Shown here: piece after piece, positions 1-9,174 of the stretch | How positions within the stretch are numbered: the first letter of the stretch is position 1 | Layout: the number at the start of each line of letters is the position of its first letter | From: Leishmania martiniquensis | Taxonomy: Eukaryota > Euglenozoa > Kinetoplastea > Trypanosomatida > Trypanosomatidae | Reading direction: 5' to 3' | Assembly (NCBI RefSeq): GCF_017916325.1 | Contig: NC_090162.1 | Location: forward strand, 983,501-1,047,500 | Length of the DNA stretch: 64,000 nt | Made by a program: the position numbers and the translations under genes | The notes under the pieces: model-generated | What the model was told of the DNA's origin: nothing | The model's input: the letters and a program-made list of their open reading frames with translations, nothing else | Database searches by the model: none

Positions 1-277
1 AAAATCCGCCTCCCATCACTGAAGGCACAAACGCCACCTCCGCCACCTCAAGCAGCGCGTGTGCACGAAAAACGTAGAGGCGGCGGCGGACAGGCAAGAG
101 GAAGAGAACATACGCCTCGCTATCCCTCGGTCTATGGCATCCCATGCATACACACACACACACGCATAAATGCCATGGCCGCCTCGATCTCGATGCACTC
201 CAGCGCACCTGCCTGATGGATGTATCTTCCTACGTCGTATTCACGCTCATCAGAACCCGAAGGTCGCACCTACGGTG
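1..277. other. Spacer downstream of the acyl-CoA oxidase-like gene
   Basis: This stretch follows the stop codon of the acyl-CoA oxidase-like gene on the minus strand and should be its 3' untranslated region and part of the next intergenic spacer. It holds a short CA microsatellite at about 150-163. I see no supported coding region; short open frames here have no recognisable features. Confidence 0.6.
150..163. repeat. CA dinucleotide microsatellite
   Basis: About seven CA units in a row in the spacer beyond the acyl-CoA oxidase-like gene. Such tracts are common in untranslated regions of Leishmania-type genomes. No function is implied. Confidence 0.8.
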
Positions 278-2575
278 CTACGGCGCTTTGCGACGCGCGT
301 ACGAGGGCTCGTCGGCGAGACCGTGGAACAGGTCAAACTCCTCCGACGACTCACGTATCCCCTCCTGATCAGCCTTAGCTTTTTCCGCCCGGTGGCCGCG
401 CTTGGATGACGAGGCGCCAACGGCATCATGCAGAGTGACCCGATCCCCGCGCTCGATGTGCGTGTTCGTTCCTGGAATGGTCCAGTAGGCCTCCATGAAG
501 GTAGCCGAGCGGCACGGCGCACGAGCGGTCTCCGGCACCTGCATCGCCTCCACAAGATGCACGCACTGCGGCGCAAGCACGGTCACGACGTTATCAAGGT
601 GGCCTGCGAGCGTCTCTGCCTTGCTAGGGCTCAGCATCTTCGACGACAGCAAGAAGTCCAACCGGTCCATTTGTCTCGTCAGGGCGTAGATCCAGCCAAT
701 GTCACGCAGGATCTTGCGGCCACGCGGGTCGCTGCACGTCTCCGTCTCCTTCATCATGACATCAACGTAGTGCATCTCCATGAATGCTTCACCGCAGTGC
801 ACGACAGTGCGGTGGCGGAACATGACCCAATCATACCACTGATGCTCACCCCCACCCCTTCGCCGCTCTACCTCACGCGATTGCCGCAGGCGCTTCTTGA
901 GACTGTAGTGCTTGTGGCTGAAGAAGATCAGATGGCGGCCGAGATCAGCGATGCGAGGTGAGTACAGCGGGTTCTTCAAAAAGCGGTCGAGCGCTGGAAA
1001 CACCGGTTGCAGCAGACTTGTCAGCCACCATCCCCAGTGCGTTGTGCCGATGTTCTTGGTAATTGACCGAAAGGCGACCTCTCGAATCAAGGCGGAGGTG
1101 TCCAGGCCCTCTTGCCGGAGATGCACTAGAGTTACAGCAGCGGCCTTGCCTGTGCTGGCAAAAGAGCCGTGCAGGCCCATTGTATTGTCGGTGAATGTCT
1201 GTATGTTGAGCAGGTTCTCCTGTAGGAAGTGAACCGTGCCGGCGAGGCGCATGTGGTCCTCGTACGACGGCGGCAACCCGGAAGGATCCGTGAAGACGGG
1301 CAGGAGTCGCTGCCACGCAATCAGGTACACGTACGACTTCACCACCAAGCCCACGAGCGGCGACTGGATGTGCTGGAGGCCCAGAAAGGGATAGTTTCGA
1401 CGATAATCGGGGCCCACTACGTACTTGTCGGCTGTGAAAGTCACCACATCGGTAAGGAGCTTCTTTGTCACGCCAACGTAAAGGGCGCCGGTAGCGATGC
1501 GGCGGCGGGTGCGCAGCACCTCTGCTGCTGGTTCGTGACCCTCCTGCCCAGGGACGTACCCCACCTTTGAATCGCATGTGATACAGTGCGGGTCGAGCAA
1601 GTAATCGCTTGGGATTCGCACATCCTCGAAATGCAGCACAGCCACGCCACAGCCAGCCATGACGGTGTTCTCGCCCGTGATCAAACGCACCGATACACCA
1701 CGACGAAGCTGCCCCGGAGCACCAAGCAAGCCGTCCTCTCGAAGAGGGACCAAAAAAAGGTGTGTGCCGTTGTGCTCCTTCTTGTTGAGGGTGAGGGTGG
1801 CGCTCACCACGGCCCACTGCGCGCAAGCTGCGGCCACCACGCCGAACTTCCCCGTGCCACGAAGTATAAAACACCGCTCGTGTACGTCGTAGCGCGCCTC
1901 TGTGTTCAGAGGGGTACCCTCCGCGACAAGCTCTTGCTCAGCGATGCATCCGATAGTCGTGCCACTGTCCACTCCAGCAAGCACTGCATCCCGCACACTT
2001 TTCTTTGCGTGAGTCGCCACCAGCCCTGCAAAGGTGTAGTGCTCCGCCGCCAGTGCCGCGAGCGCCGTGCTGGCCGCGGCGAGGGTCTCGTAGTAGGACG
2101 CCAGCCGTCGCGGTGTGGAACGGACCTGCGCGAACGAGACAAATTGCTGCCGGCACAGCGACCGGAATGCCTGCAGTATCTGCGGCAGCCGCAATGCTGA
2201 GCCTTCCTCCCGCTGGGTGAAGTTCGACGGGGAAGGGGGAAGTACTTTTGCCAGCGCTACTCGCACGTCCTCCTTGAAATCGACGTCGACCCCTTCACAG
2301 ATAAAGCGAAAGGTCGGCTCCTCGAAGGCAGTCTCGATCGCGTAGCTCTCACGGGTTGGATTGACCTCGAACAGGCGTGGCTCCGTGCATCGTGCAAAGT
2401 GGCGGCGAGGAGCGAGATGAGCCCACAAGTGCGTTGGAGTACCACTACCTAGGAAAAAGACGGGGCTGAAGAGCATGAGCCGCATCCTCCTCGACAGCCA
2501 TCTGCACGACACTGCTGGGGAAGCACTCACGATCATGACAGACTGCCCCACTCCGGTGCTTCGCCTATGGAGCAT
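278..2575 (-). CDS. Acyl-CoA oxidase/dehydrogenase-like flavoprotein, divergent
   Basis: A 765-residue protein resembling the acyl-CoA oxidase branch of the acyl-CoA dehydrogenase superfamily, whose FAD enzymes introduce the trans-2 double bond in fatty acyl-CoA. Seen: a beta-domain-like stretch (GCIAEQEL near residue 209, then KFGVVAAACAQWAVVSATL), the strand GVAVLHFEDVRIP near 310-322 that precedes the C-terminal helical domain, RRRIATGALYVGV near 357 and YPFLGLQHIQSPLVG near 395-409, corresponding to the conserved helices of the family. Length fits oxidases (about 650-750). The first in-frame ATG is at 2575; the frame stays open upstream to 2917 but only through a non-ATG codon and across polypyrimidine tracts, so that part is untranslated leader. 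The N-terminal roughly 60 residues are basic and hydrophobic (RRMRLMLFSPVFFLG), possibly an organelle-targeting sequence. It ends in RRKAP, so I see no C-terminal SKL-type glycosomal signal. The usual ACGGHGY and EGDN motifs are not found, so activity is doubtful. Last gene of the visible cluster. Confidence 0.75.
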   Translation of the reverse strand: MLHRRSTGVGQSVMIVSASPAVSCRWLSRRMRLMLFSPVFFLGSGTPTHLWAHLAPRRHFARCTEPRLFEVNPTRESYAIETAFEEPTFRFICEGVDVDFKEDVRVALAKVLPPSPSNFTQREEGSALRLPQILQAFRSLCRQQFVSFAQVRSTPRRLASYYETLAAASTALAALAAEHYTFAGLVATHAKKSVRDAVLAGVDSGTTIGCIAEQELVAEGTPLNTEARYDVHERCFILRGTGKFGVVAAACAQWAVVSATLTLNKKEHNGTHLFLVPLREDGLLGAPGQLRRGVSVRLITGENTVMAGCGVAVLHFEDVRIPSDYLLDPHCITCDSKVGYVPGQEGHEPAAEVLRTRRRIATGALYVGVTKKLLTDVVTFTADKYVVGPDYRRNYPFLGLQHIQSPLVGLVVKSYVYLIAWQRLLPVFTDPSGLPPSYEDHMRLAGTVHFLQENLLNIQTFTDNTMGLHGSFASTGKAAAVTLVHLRQEGLDTSALIREVAFRSITKNIGTTHWGWWLTSLLQPVFPALDRFLKNPLYSPRIADLGRHLIFFSHKHYSLKKRLRQSREVERRRGGGEHQWYDWVMFRHRTVVHCGEAFMEMHYVDVMMKETETCSDPRGRKILRDIGWIYALTRQMDRLDFLLSSKMLSPSKAETLAGHLDNVVTVLAPQCVHLVEAMQVPETARAPCRSATFMEAYWTIPGTNTHIERGDRVTLHDAVGASSSKRGHRAEKAKADQEGIRESSEEFDLFHGLADEPSYARRKAP

Positions 2576-2700
2576 GTTTTTTTGCAGCACGCTGGGTACG
2601 TGCGCCTGTGATCGTACGTGTCTGGGGGACAGAAGACCGAGAGAGCGACCGTCAACAATGCCCCCCCCCGTTCCTTTCTTCCCCCTCGGCCCGCCTTTGG

Positions 2701-2735
2701 TGGAGGAGAAAGCACAAGCGAGAGAGAGGGACGGG
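2701..2735 (-). promoter_or_regulatory. Polypyrimidine tract, probable trans-splicing signal of the acyl-CoA oxidase-like gene
   Basis: The plus strand is almost pure purine here, so the coding strand is polypyrimidine. It lies about 125 bases upstream of the ATG at 2575. In trypanosomatids the spliced-leader acceptor AG is normally the first usable AG after such a tract. This supports the short start at 2575 rather than the upstream extension. The second tract at 2798-2823 is an alternative. Confidence 0.5.
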
Positions 2736-3247
2736 CCTTTTGCCGTGCTCACCGAAGTATGTGTCTGTATGGGGCTCAAGCGGTGAATTGGCCTACTGAG
2801 GAAGGAGGCAAAGAGAAAGGGGCTGGGTGAAGGGTAAGCGTCTGCAAGCAGAGGAGACTGAGCAACGGAAAGACTTGCCGAAGCCGCACAGAAGTCTCGA
2901 TCGAAACCCGCCGTCACAGATGATGGGCTCGCCCTTCTCTACGGTCTCGTGTATGTTAGGAAGGGGTGTTGCACCAGTGCACTCGAGCGCTTCATCGCTT
3001 TTGTGTTTCGTAAAATAGACGTGGTCCTGAGGCGGTGAGACACGCTCCGAAACCTTCTCCCCACTTCGCGGCACTTCGGCACACAAACAAAAACAACACT
3101 CTTGCCAAGGGACACCCGCCACGGTGAGATGCATTGCTTGTGACCACGGGGACAGCTGTGCGTGTGCCTGTGCCTTCAACTCTCTTCTTATAACAGCCAC
3201 ACGCATTCGCTTCGCTTCTGCGCTGTCTGGTCGTTATTGTTCAGCAC

Positions 3248-3270
3248 TCACACACACGCACACACATACA
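3248..3270. repeat. CA-rich microsatellite
   Basis: Interrupted CA repeat in the spacer downstream of the SPT5-like gene, probably in its 3' untranslated region. Confidence 0.75.
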
Positions 3271-3883
3271 GAATCGCTTCCCCAGCGAAGGAGCAAGATG
3301 CGCCCCTAGAAGCCTTAGCGCAGCGTACGCAAATGCAAGCGAGGTCCACCCTCGCACACACGAAAATGGCCCACGCCGCCGAAAAGAAAAAGAAAAAAGG
3401 GCCGGCCTCGACCCTTACGTCCCCTCCCTAGAGCCACAGGAATACACATAGGGCATCGCATACACGCAACTGCAATGAAATGCACATGCGCGAACGTGAG
3501 TCGTAGGGGAAGAAGGGAGGGGAGGGAGCTGGTTCCTCAGAAGGTACCAGCGTATACTTCCCTGTCCGAAGACAAACTTGGCCATTCCGTGCCTGAGCGC
3601 TCTGGTGTGTGCAAGCCCCTCCACAAACCCCTCCCCCTACACACAACTATGCCCATGTGAGTAGTCAAGTGCACCCGCAGACACAGGGAGAGGGGGTAGG
3701 AGCACCTGCGCCATTCCACTGCGTTCCTTTCCAGAGGCAAGGTAGCGACTCATGATGGGCACGCGCAGAGCTGGGTAGACCCCAGCGCCGTAGAAGACAC
3801 TAACACCAAAGAAAGACTGCCCTGCAAGCAGCACGGAGTGGTGGGGAAACACTTATTCCCTCGCATGCTTGCGCAAAGGCCAC

Positions 3884-5983
3884 CTACATCATCGCAGATG
3901 CATTGTTGCCTATCATGGAGCTCTCGTCCCACAGCTCTGAGTCGCGGCACTGCCCATCGGAGAGACGAACCGCAGCCGCGGCGTACTGGCCTACGCTCCT
4001 TTCCGGCGCCACCTCCTGCGCTGGTGCAGCGCGGTGAGTCGTCTTGCGGCCGCCAATGAGGAGCACGCACTCTGCCTTCAGTGCCACTATGTTCGCGTGG
4101 AGCGGCGATGCACGGCAGCGCACAAACACTGTCCGATGGAAGATGTGCTCGATACGGCCCGTCTGTCCCTCGAGGCCGATCGGCGTCCATGGGTGCTTCT
4201 GGATGCGCACCTCCGCTCCTCGAGAAAGCGTATTTTCGCGGCAGTCCGTTGTTTGGCGTGTGTCGCGGCCTACTGCGCTCACCTGCGCGTAGGACAGCGT
4301 GCGCACATCGTTGTTTTCAGTCAGCACATCCACATCGTTTCGATTCAGGCGCACGATGCAGCCGACACAGTTTGGCTCCGTGATAGAAACAAGATCAAAA
4401 AGCTGCCACACACCCTTCGAGTGCACCGAGGTGCTCCCCAGCTTGCTTTGGTGGCAGTCGTTCGCCTCAACCTTCAGTTCTGCCCCAACAGCGGCGCGGT
4501 CTGGAAACAGCAACACGATGCTGCCCCAGGACTTGACAACGGTGCCGGACTCCCCAGCGTGTTCACCACGCTCCACGACAACGTGCGCGCCCTCGGAGAA
4601 GTGCTTCGTGCAGGCGCTAAGCTCCACTTGCACCTTGATGGGCTGCGTGCGGCCAGGAACTGTGCATGTGAGCACGGCCGTGTTCGTGTTGGTGAACACG
4701 TTTTCCACCACTCCAATAGTGTTGCGCAGCTGCCCTGTCATCACACGAACGGAGTCGCCAATGCTGATAGGCGGCACCTGCGCAGCCGCCTCCGCTACTT
4801 TAAGAGCCCGCTCGACCTTTTCGCGCTGATCATTGTAAAAGCGAGCGAGTTCCTCGGTACTGGGCTGCTCCAGCTGAGCTCCAGATACCACCATACGCGT
4901 CGAAACAGTCTTGAGGAGATAGCCTTCCCGGTCAAAGTGCAGATCGCCCCATACGTATGAGTTCTCCATTTCGCGCACCCCCACCGCCTGCCGTGGCGTG
5001 AAGAAGCGAGGTTCAAGTCGCTTCGTCGCCCTATTGAATGGCTTCTGCACAAAGTCCTCGCGAGGAACTACCTTGCATGTGATGTGGATACCATCCGGAT
5101 GCAGCGCCGTCACCTGCGCAAGGTCGCCGCGATAAAAGCGCTGCCGCAGGCGTACGTAGTCGCCAACACGCACCTTCGGCGTGGACGGACGCGTCTCCAT
5201 TGTCTGCAGAAGCTCCTTCGGGTCTACCACCGCGATGTTAAAGCGGAAGACGCCATCAAGGCCGTTGAGCACATTCTCGACAAAGCGCTTGCGACTTGCC
5301 TCAACGTAGATGTACTCTTTCACGTGATCCAGCGCAAAGACGGAGATGATGCCAAGGTCAACCTTTTTGCACTCATAGTTGCGCCCAACACGGTAAGCGT
5401 AGCACTTGTTCACAATACGAGTCACTAGCACACGTGACATGCGAGGCCGGCACTTGACAGCAAACACCTTCGGATCGTCCTCGCGTGGCAGAAACTGCGA
5501 GGCGAGGCGACGCGAGGACAGGTCGCCACGCGTCAGTAGTGCATCCTCATTGCCTCCGTGCCTGCGGTAGTGTCGATCAGCCTCTTCGTAGTAGCGAGCC
5601 ATTTCATCCACGCTTTTCTGGTCGTCGCCTTCGTGGAAAATATATCGCTGCGGGCGACCACCGTACCCCGTGTCCTCGACCTCCTCATCACCATCCACGA
5701 AGTCTGCGTCAGACAACTCGTCGCCGTCATCGTCATCAGAGTCACCACTATCCGCAGCGTCTAGGACGTACTTGGACTTGATTCGCTCATCATCAGAGGA
5801 CTCGGCATTGTGCCCCCCCTCCCGTCGACGCTTCTTGTGTTTCTTGCTCTTCTTGCGCTTATGGGGCTCTCGGGGCTTGTCGCCCTCCTGTTCTCCCACC
5901 AGGGCCTCAGCAGCCTCACTCACAGCAACCGCATTCGACGCCAGCAAGTCTGCCAGTTCGTCATAGTTGACCTCCTCTGTCAT
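3884..5983 (-). CDS. SPT5: Transcription elongation factor SPT5
   Basis: A 699-residue protein with the SPT5 layout. SPT5 (with SPT4, the DSIF complex) binds the RNA polymerase II clamp in the nucleus and supports processive elongation and RNA-processing factor recruitment. Seen in order: a lysine/arginine-rich segment (about 40-55, KRKKSKKHKKRRR, likely nuclear localisation), a very acidic segment (about 78-104) typical of eukaryotic SPT5, an NGN domain (about 171-257, starting DPKVFAVKC), a KOW domain right after it (about 270-310, VRVGDYVRLRQRFYRGD), the linker with YVWGDLHFDREGYLLK (about 343-358), and further KOW-like segments near 405-455, 460-510, 525-570 and 585-640. The start is the ATG at 5983; it opens directly into a sensible acidic N terminus. 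I see no serine/threonine/proline hexapeptide repeats at the C terminus, which ends with a short tail, unlike animal or yeast SPT5. Polycistronic transcription makes elongation control relevant in this group. Confidence 0.93.
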   Translation of the reverse strand: MTEEVNYDELADLLASNAVAVSEAAEALVGEQEGDKPREPHKRKKSKKHKKRRREGGHNAESSDDERIKSKYVLDAADSGDSDDDDGDELSDADFVDGDEEVEDTGYGGRPQRYIFHEGDDQKSVDEMARYYEEADRHYRRHGGNEDALLTRGDLSSRRLASQFLPREDDPKVFAVKCRPRMSRVLVTRIVNKCYAYRVGRNYECKKVDLGIISVFALDHVKEYIYVEASRKRFVENVLNGLDGVFRFNIAVVDPKELLQTMETRPSTPKVRVGDYVRLRQRFYRGDLAQVTALHPDGIHITCKVVPREDFVQKPFNRATKRLEPRFFTPRQAVGVREMENSYVWGDLHFDREGYLLKTVSTRMVVSGAQLEQPSTEELARFYNDQREKVERALKVAEAAAQVPPISIGDSVRVMTGQLRNTIGVVENVFTNTNTAVLTCTVPGRTQPIKVQVELSACTKHFSEGAHVVVERGEHAGESGTVVKSWGSIVLLFPDRAAVGAELKVEANDCHQSKLGSTSVHSKGVWQLFDLVSITEPNCVGCIVRLNRNDVDVLTENNDVRTLSYAQVSAVGRDTRQTTDCRENTLSRGAEVRIQKHPWTPIGLEGQTGRIEHIFHRTVFVRCRASPLHANIVALKAECVLLIGGRKTTHRAAPAQEVAPERSVGQYAAAAVRLSDGQCRDSELWDESSMIGNNASAMM

Positions 5984-6787
5984 TCTATCCGCGATAAGTC
6001 AGTGTACGATTCTGCCGTTGTCCTCTTTGTATGGAGACGCGCGTCCGAGAGCGTAGGAGTGCTTGGGTCTCTGAAAGAGCAGGGAAGATCCGCTCGTCCA
6101 GATGTAGGGCAAAGATGATAGCTGCCCCAGAGCCGACGCGCTTACCAAGCTACCGTCCTTCTCGTCTGTCCACGTTCAGGAGAAGCGACACCCACCAAAA
6201 AGGAAGTAGAACACGACGCCAGGAGGTGGTGCTACGAGAGGGGAAAACAGGAAAGCGCAAAAGGGAGGGATAGGGGGGGACAAAGGAAAGGGAAGAGGTG
6301 TGAGAGGCCAAGACCGCGGCAGATGCGACAAGAGAAGCCCCCACCCCCGCACAGGCACTGTCTGTTTCCCTCCGAGTCTGCATTCATCAAGTCCTCGCCT
6401 TGTTGCCCGTTTCCTTCCTTCAAGGGCCAACCGAAACCTCGGCGAATGCACTAGACAGAGTCTGCGCCTCCAGGGCGATACATATGCGCGCGGCACTTGA
6501 GTTTTGCTCGCCGACTTCGCCTGTTTCCCTCTCTCTTTATATTTTTCCTGCCACTCAGTGCCACCTCAACGGAGGTCCCTGCGTGCCTCCCCTTCCTACT
6601 CCGAATGAAAGCAGATGGAGTCGGCAAGGAAAACATGCATTAGTGTCATTCTCACAAAGAGCAGAAAGCGACTCGTCAGTTGCCTACATGTACATTGTGC
6701 CCTGGGAAAGAAGCAGCGCCACTGTGGCGGAGCAAGGAGGTAAGAGGGGAGGTGATACGGGACGGGAGGTAACGAAGCTGCGGCCTT
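5984..6787. other. Spacer between MORN-protein and SPT5 genes
   Basis: An 0.8 kb spacer with no supported gene. It holds the 3' untranslated region of the MORN-repeat gene and the leader of the SPT5 gene. The most visible element is a long purine-rich plus-strand run at about 6236-6300. Open frames here are short and of low complexity on both strands. Confidence 0.6.
6236..6300 (-). promoter_or_regulatory. Long polypyrimidine tract, probable trans-splicing signal of SPT5
   Basis: About 65 bases that are polypyrimidine-rich on the coding strand, roughly 250 bases upstream of the SPT5 ATG. It could serve both spliced-leader addition for SPT5 and, by coupling, polyadenylation of the upstream MORN-repeat gene. 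The exact acceptor AG is not decidable by eye. Confidence 0.5.
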
Positions 6788-7333
6788 TCACAGCTCCACT
6801 TTCGCGACAAGTTTCCCCGCGTTACCTTTCGTAAAGATGCCGTGCCATCGCTTGCCCGTGGAGTCCACGTAGACGCCAAGCCCATGCATCTGGTTGCGGC
6901 ACCACTCCCCCTCGTAATACGAGCCGTCCGCCCACATGTAGCGCCCCGTTCCGTGAAACTCGTTGCGTGCAAACTCTCCCGTGTAATAGCCACCGCTGGG
7001 AAGCCATAGAGCCCCGACTCCCTCCATCAGCCCATTGCGCCACTCCCCTTCATAACGGCTAGAAGACGAATCGTCGAGGATGCCGTAGCCGTGCATGTAC
7101 GCGTTCAGCGCCGCGGGCGCTGACAAAGGTGCGGCCGTTGCCGCCGAAGCGGCACTACCTGAGGAAGCATACTTCTTTGCTGATGTAGGCGGGGAGGTCA
7201 CAGGCCCCGCAGATACTGCCTCCGCAATACAGCCCTGCTTGATTCCGTACTTGCCGTCATAAACACTCCCGTCTGGGTAGCGAAACGTGTCTGCTGGCAC
7301 CTCGCCCTGGTCCTCCTTTCTCTTCGGCGGCAT
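6788..7333 (-). CDS. MORN-repeat protein
   Basis: A 181-residue protein with MORN repeats. Four consecutive units fill the C-terminal half: YEGEWRNGLMEGVGALW (about 94-110), YYTGEFARNEFHGTGRYMW (116-134), YYEGEWCRNQMHGLGVYV (139-156) and a weaker one beginning WHGIFTKG (163). A fifth, isolated unit (YDGKYGIKQG) sits near 25-34, separated by an Ala/Ser-rich linker (about 36-78). MORN repeats form elongated beta structures that act as scaffolds, often at membranes or in flagellar and basal-body structures; in trypanosomatids several are flagellar. Which one this is I cannot tell. The start is the ATG at 7333 (MPPKRKED); a GTG nine codons upstream is in frame but not a credible start. It sits between the membrane-protein and SPT5 genes. 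Confidence 0.88.
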   Translation of the reverse strand: MPPKRKEDQGEVPADTFRYPDGSVYDGKYGIKQGCIAEAVSAGPVTSPPTSAKKYASSGSAASAATAAPLSAPAALNAYMHGYGILDDSSSSRYEGEWRNGLMEGVGALWLPSGGYYTGEFARNEFHGTGRYMWADGSYYEGEWCRNQMHGLGVYVDSTGKRWHGIFTKGNAGKLVAKVEL

Positions 7334-7929
7334 TTTCGACCCTCTCTCGCGTCTTTCCACGGGGAAAGGGTTGATAGAGGGGCACCCACGCGCAAAGAAT
7401 CAAGCGTGCGATTTTGAGGATATGATTAGAAAACTGAAGCGGAGCCCCCCAAGGAGGAATCTCGAGTCCCCCACGGTGTGACTCTGCCGAATATTATATC
7501 AAGTGAGCCGATACAAAAAAAAAGAGGAAAAGGTTTGTTGGTGAGAGTGGGAGAGAGAGGCCGGCGATGAAAAACTCATGTGAGGAAAGCAATCTCAGCC
7601 GCTGTGATGGCACCTACCATCCACCAATGCATGTCATCGCGTGTACGACGACCGCAGGAACACGAGAGAAGACGTTAACTCGAACGCGCCTCCAAAGACG
7701 TCGGCGGAATCGAAAGGTACGCCATGAGGCAAAAGAAGAAGTACAGAGTAAGGAGGAAGATTGGGGAATGAGGTAGTGACGCATGTAGTGTCGCGTCCCT
7801 TCCAAAAATGTTGTTTCTGCTCTCTCCCTCTGTTTCTCGAGGAAATGAGGCGATTGCGATCGCGTCCGCAGGAGTGCTCTGCGGCTGCCGCCACCTTGTG
7901 TCTAGGATAGTATACATGTGTGTTTGCAC
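7334..7929. other. Spacer between membrane-protein and MORN-protein genes
   Basis: A 0.6 kb spacer. It holds purine-rich plus-strand runs at 7515-7532 and 7541-7560 (polypyrimidine on the coding strand), suited to trans-splicing of the MORN-repeat gene about 180-230 bases downstream. No supported gene is seen. Confidence 0.6.
7515..7560 (-). promoter_or_regulatory. Polypyrimidine tracts, probable trans-splicing signal of the MORN-repeat gene
   Basis: Two close tracts that are pyrimidine-rich on the coding strand (7515-7532 includes a run of nine A on the plus strand; 7541-7560 is mostly G and A). The acceptor AG should lie between here and the ATG at 7333. Confidence 0.45.
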
Positions 7930-8670
7930 TCAGCGCAACCTGCAGAATGTCATATAAGTGCTTGCACGGACGCGCAGGCAGCACAGCACCACGAGCGCCG
8001 TTAAAAGGAAGTGTACCATGAATAGCAGGGAAACAAAGGGTTGAAGAAAGAGCAACACAACGCTTCGCCACAGAAGAAGGTGCAAGGCGATCGTGACTGA
8101 GTACATTCCCCGCTTAAGGAGAAAAACTATTGCCCCGATATCCGGCACCAAAACTAGCATACAGCAGGCTGCTATAATCACCTGTTCCGGCTTGTATGTT
8201 GTTAGGCTCACCGCGAGTAGCGCGATATCTGCCAAACACACCGCAAACGGCAGCAAAAAGGTCAATTGCGGTGGTGGAGGCAAGATCGTCCCTATCACCA
8301 GGGATTTCTGCCGATGCGCACGATCTCTGTGGTGTGAGGGAGCACTCGGCGGCTCAGGACAGTCTACGAAAAACAAGTCTTCAGAGCGCGGCCAGGCCTC
8401 GTCGGGCCGTGGCAGCGCGAGCGACACAACCTTCATTTTCAGCAAGGAAGGTGGCGGAATCGCAATCCTGCGTGCTATGTAGCGTGGCACGCGCGACTGA
8501 TGCTGATTCACATCGCCTTTCATCCCATATAAGAGGACCGGCGCATCTGCGTTGTCGAGAGAATCACGGTGACTCCCGTCTGATGCAAAATCAACTATGG
8601 GCCCCTGTGGAACTGGTCTTTTCCGGAACGTTCCCACGACGCTCCACTCCGAGACCGCTCCCTGATCCAT
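7930..8670 (-). CDS. Hypothetical protein with four C-terminal membrane helices
   Basis: A 246-residue protein I do not recognise. The first about 130 residues are polar and proline-rich, with no signal peptide; then come about four hydrophobic segments, near 137-156, 163-186, 189-210 and 211-233, separated by very short loops (for example TTYKPEQ and KRGMY), and a short basic tail. This gives a soluble N-terminal region followed by a compact four-helix membrane domain, likely with both ends on the same side. The start is the ATG at 8670 (MDQGAVSEW), the first one downstream of the polypyrimidine tract at 8766-8803. The frame stays open to 8982, with another ATG at 8901, but that part runs through the tract and is low in complexity. 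Probably a kinetoplastid-specific membrane protein; location and role unknown. Confidence 0.75.
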   Translation of the reverse strand: MDQGAVSEWSVVGTFRKRPVPQGPIVDFASDGSHRDSLDNADAPVLLYGMKGDVNQHQSRVPRYIARRIAIPPPSLLKMKVVSLALPRPDEAWPRSEDLFFVDCPEPPSAPSHHRDRAHRQKSLVIGTILPPPPQLTFLLPFAVCLADIALLAVSLTTYKPEQVIIAACCMLVLVPDIGAIVFLLKRGMYSVTIALHLLLWRSVVLLFLQPFVSLLFMVHFLLTALVVLCCLRVRASTYMTFCRLR

Positions 8671-8765
8671 CGCAGGACCTTTCCAGCGAGCGTGCGCCCT
8701 TGTCTGCTTCCCCTTTGTAGCTGCTGGTGCGTGTTGGCACGCCAGTGAAAAGATGCACTTGCTTA

Positions 8766-8803
8766 GTAGAAGAGAACAAGGAAAAGGCAAAAAAAAAGGA
8801 ACA
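8766..8803 (-). promoter_or_regulatory. Polypyrimidine tract, probable trans-splicing signal of the membrane-protein gene
   Basis: The plus strand reads as a purine run with a nine-A core, so the coding strand is pyrimidine-rich, about 100 bases upstream of the ATG at 8670. This spacing is typical for spliced-leader acceptors in trypanosomatids and supports the shorter protein. Confidence 0.55.
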
Positions 8804-9156
8804 GTCGCTGGTGACCGAGTGAAGGGCCGTTGCTTGCATGCCTCGTTTCCCTCGCTCTTTGTGTGCCGTGAAGTGGGGACAAGAGATGATAGGCAGAGCA
8901 TAGGCGTGGGGCTGCTTGCCGGTATGAGCAGCAGTTTGGAATGCCGCAGAGGGGGGAAAACAGGCAAGGTAACAAGTGACAATGGAGGGGCGAATTTTGT
9001 GATGCAGCGGATGGGCTTTCAGCCCTCACACGTGAAGTTTCCGCTTTTCTGCGTTGGGCGAAGCAGCTGAGGCGACGAGCAGCACCTCACCCTCCATGAA
9101 TCTGGCAATCCCTCAGGATCAGCCTCCTTCAAGGCCTCCCCAGCAGCTACCCTCTC

Positions 9157-9174
9157 CCACCACCACCACCACCA
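9157..9174. repeat. CAC trinucleotide repeat
   Basis: Six CAC units in the spacer downstream of the PP2C gene. Simple repeat, no further meaning seen. Confidence 0.75.

Larger units (their letters stand above)
2576..3883. other. Spacer between SPT5-like and acyl-CoA oxidase-like genes
   Basis: This 1.3 kb spacer should hold the 3' untranslated region of the SPT5-like gene and the 5' leader of the acyl-CoA oxidase-like gene, both on the minus strand. It contains purine-rich plus-strand runs (polypyrimidine on the coding strand) near 2701-2735, 2798-2823 and 3376-3402, a C9 run at 2661-2669, and a CA microsatellite near 3248-3270. The open frames in it are short, low in complexity and start at non-ATG codons or cross pyrimidine tracts; I support none as a gene. 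Confidence 0.6.

Noticed and set aside
945..1874. 309-codon minus-strand frame inside the acyl-CoA oxidase-like gene
   Set aside because: It is a shifted frame of the same coding region, rich in Arg, Gly and Pro, with no domain.
2576..2917. N-terminal extension of the acyl-CoA oxidase-like protein by 114 residues
   Set aside because: It would begin at a GTG and run through coding-strand polypyrimidine tracts; the first ATG is at 2575.
4034..4960. 308-codon plus-strand frame opposite SPT5
   Set aside because: It is antisense to a clear SPT5 coding region in a one-direction gene cluster and shows no domain.
8671..8982. N-terminal extension of the four-helix membrane protein
   Set aside because: The open frame starts at TTG and crosses the polypyrimidine tract; an ATG at 8901 exists but lies upstream of the likely splice site.
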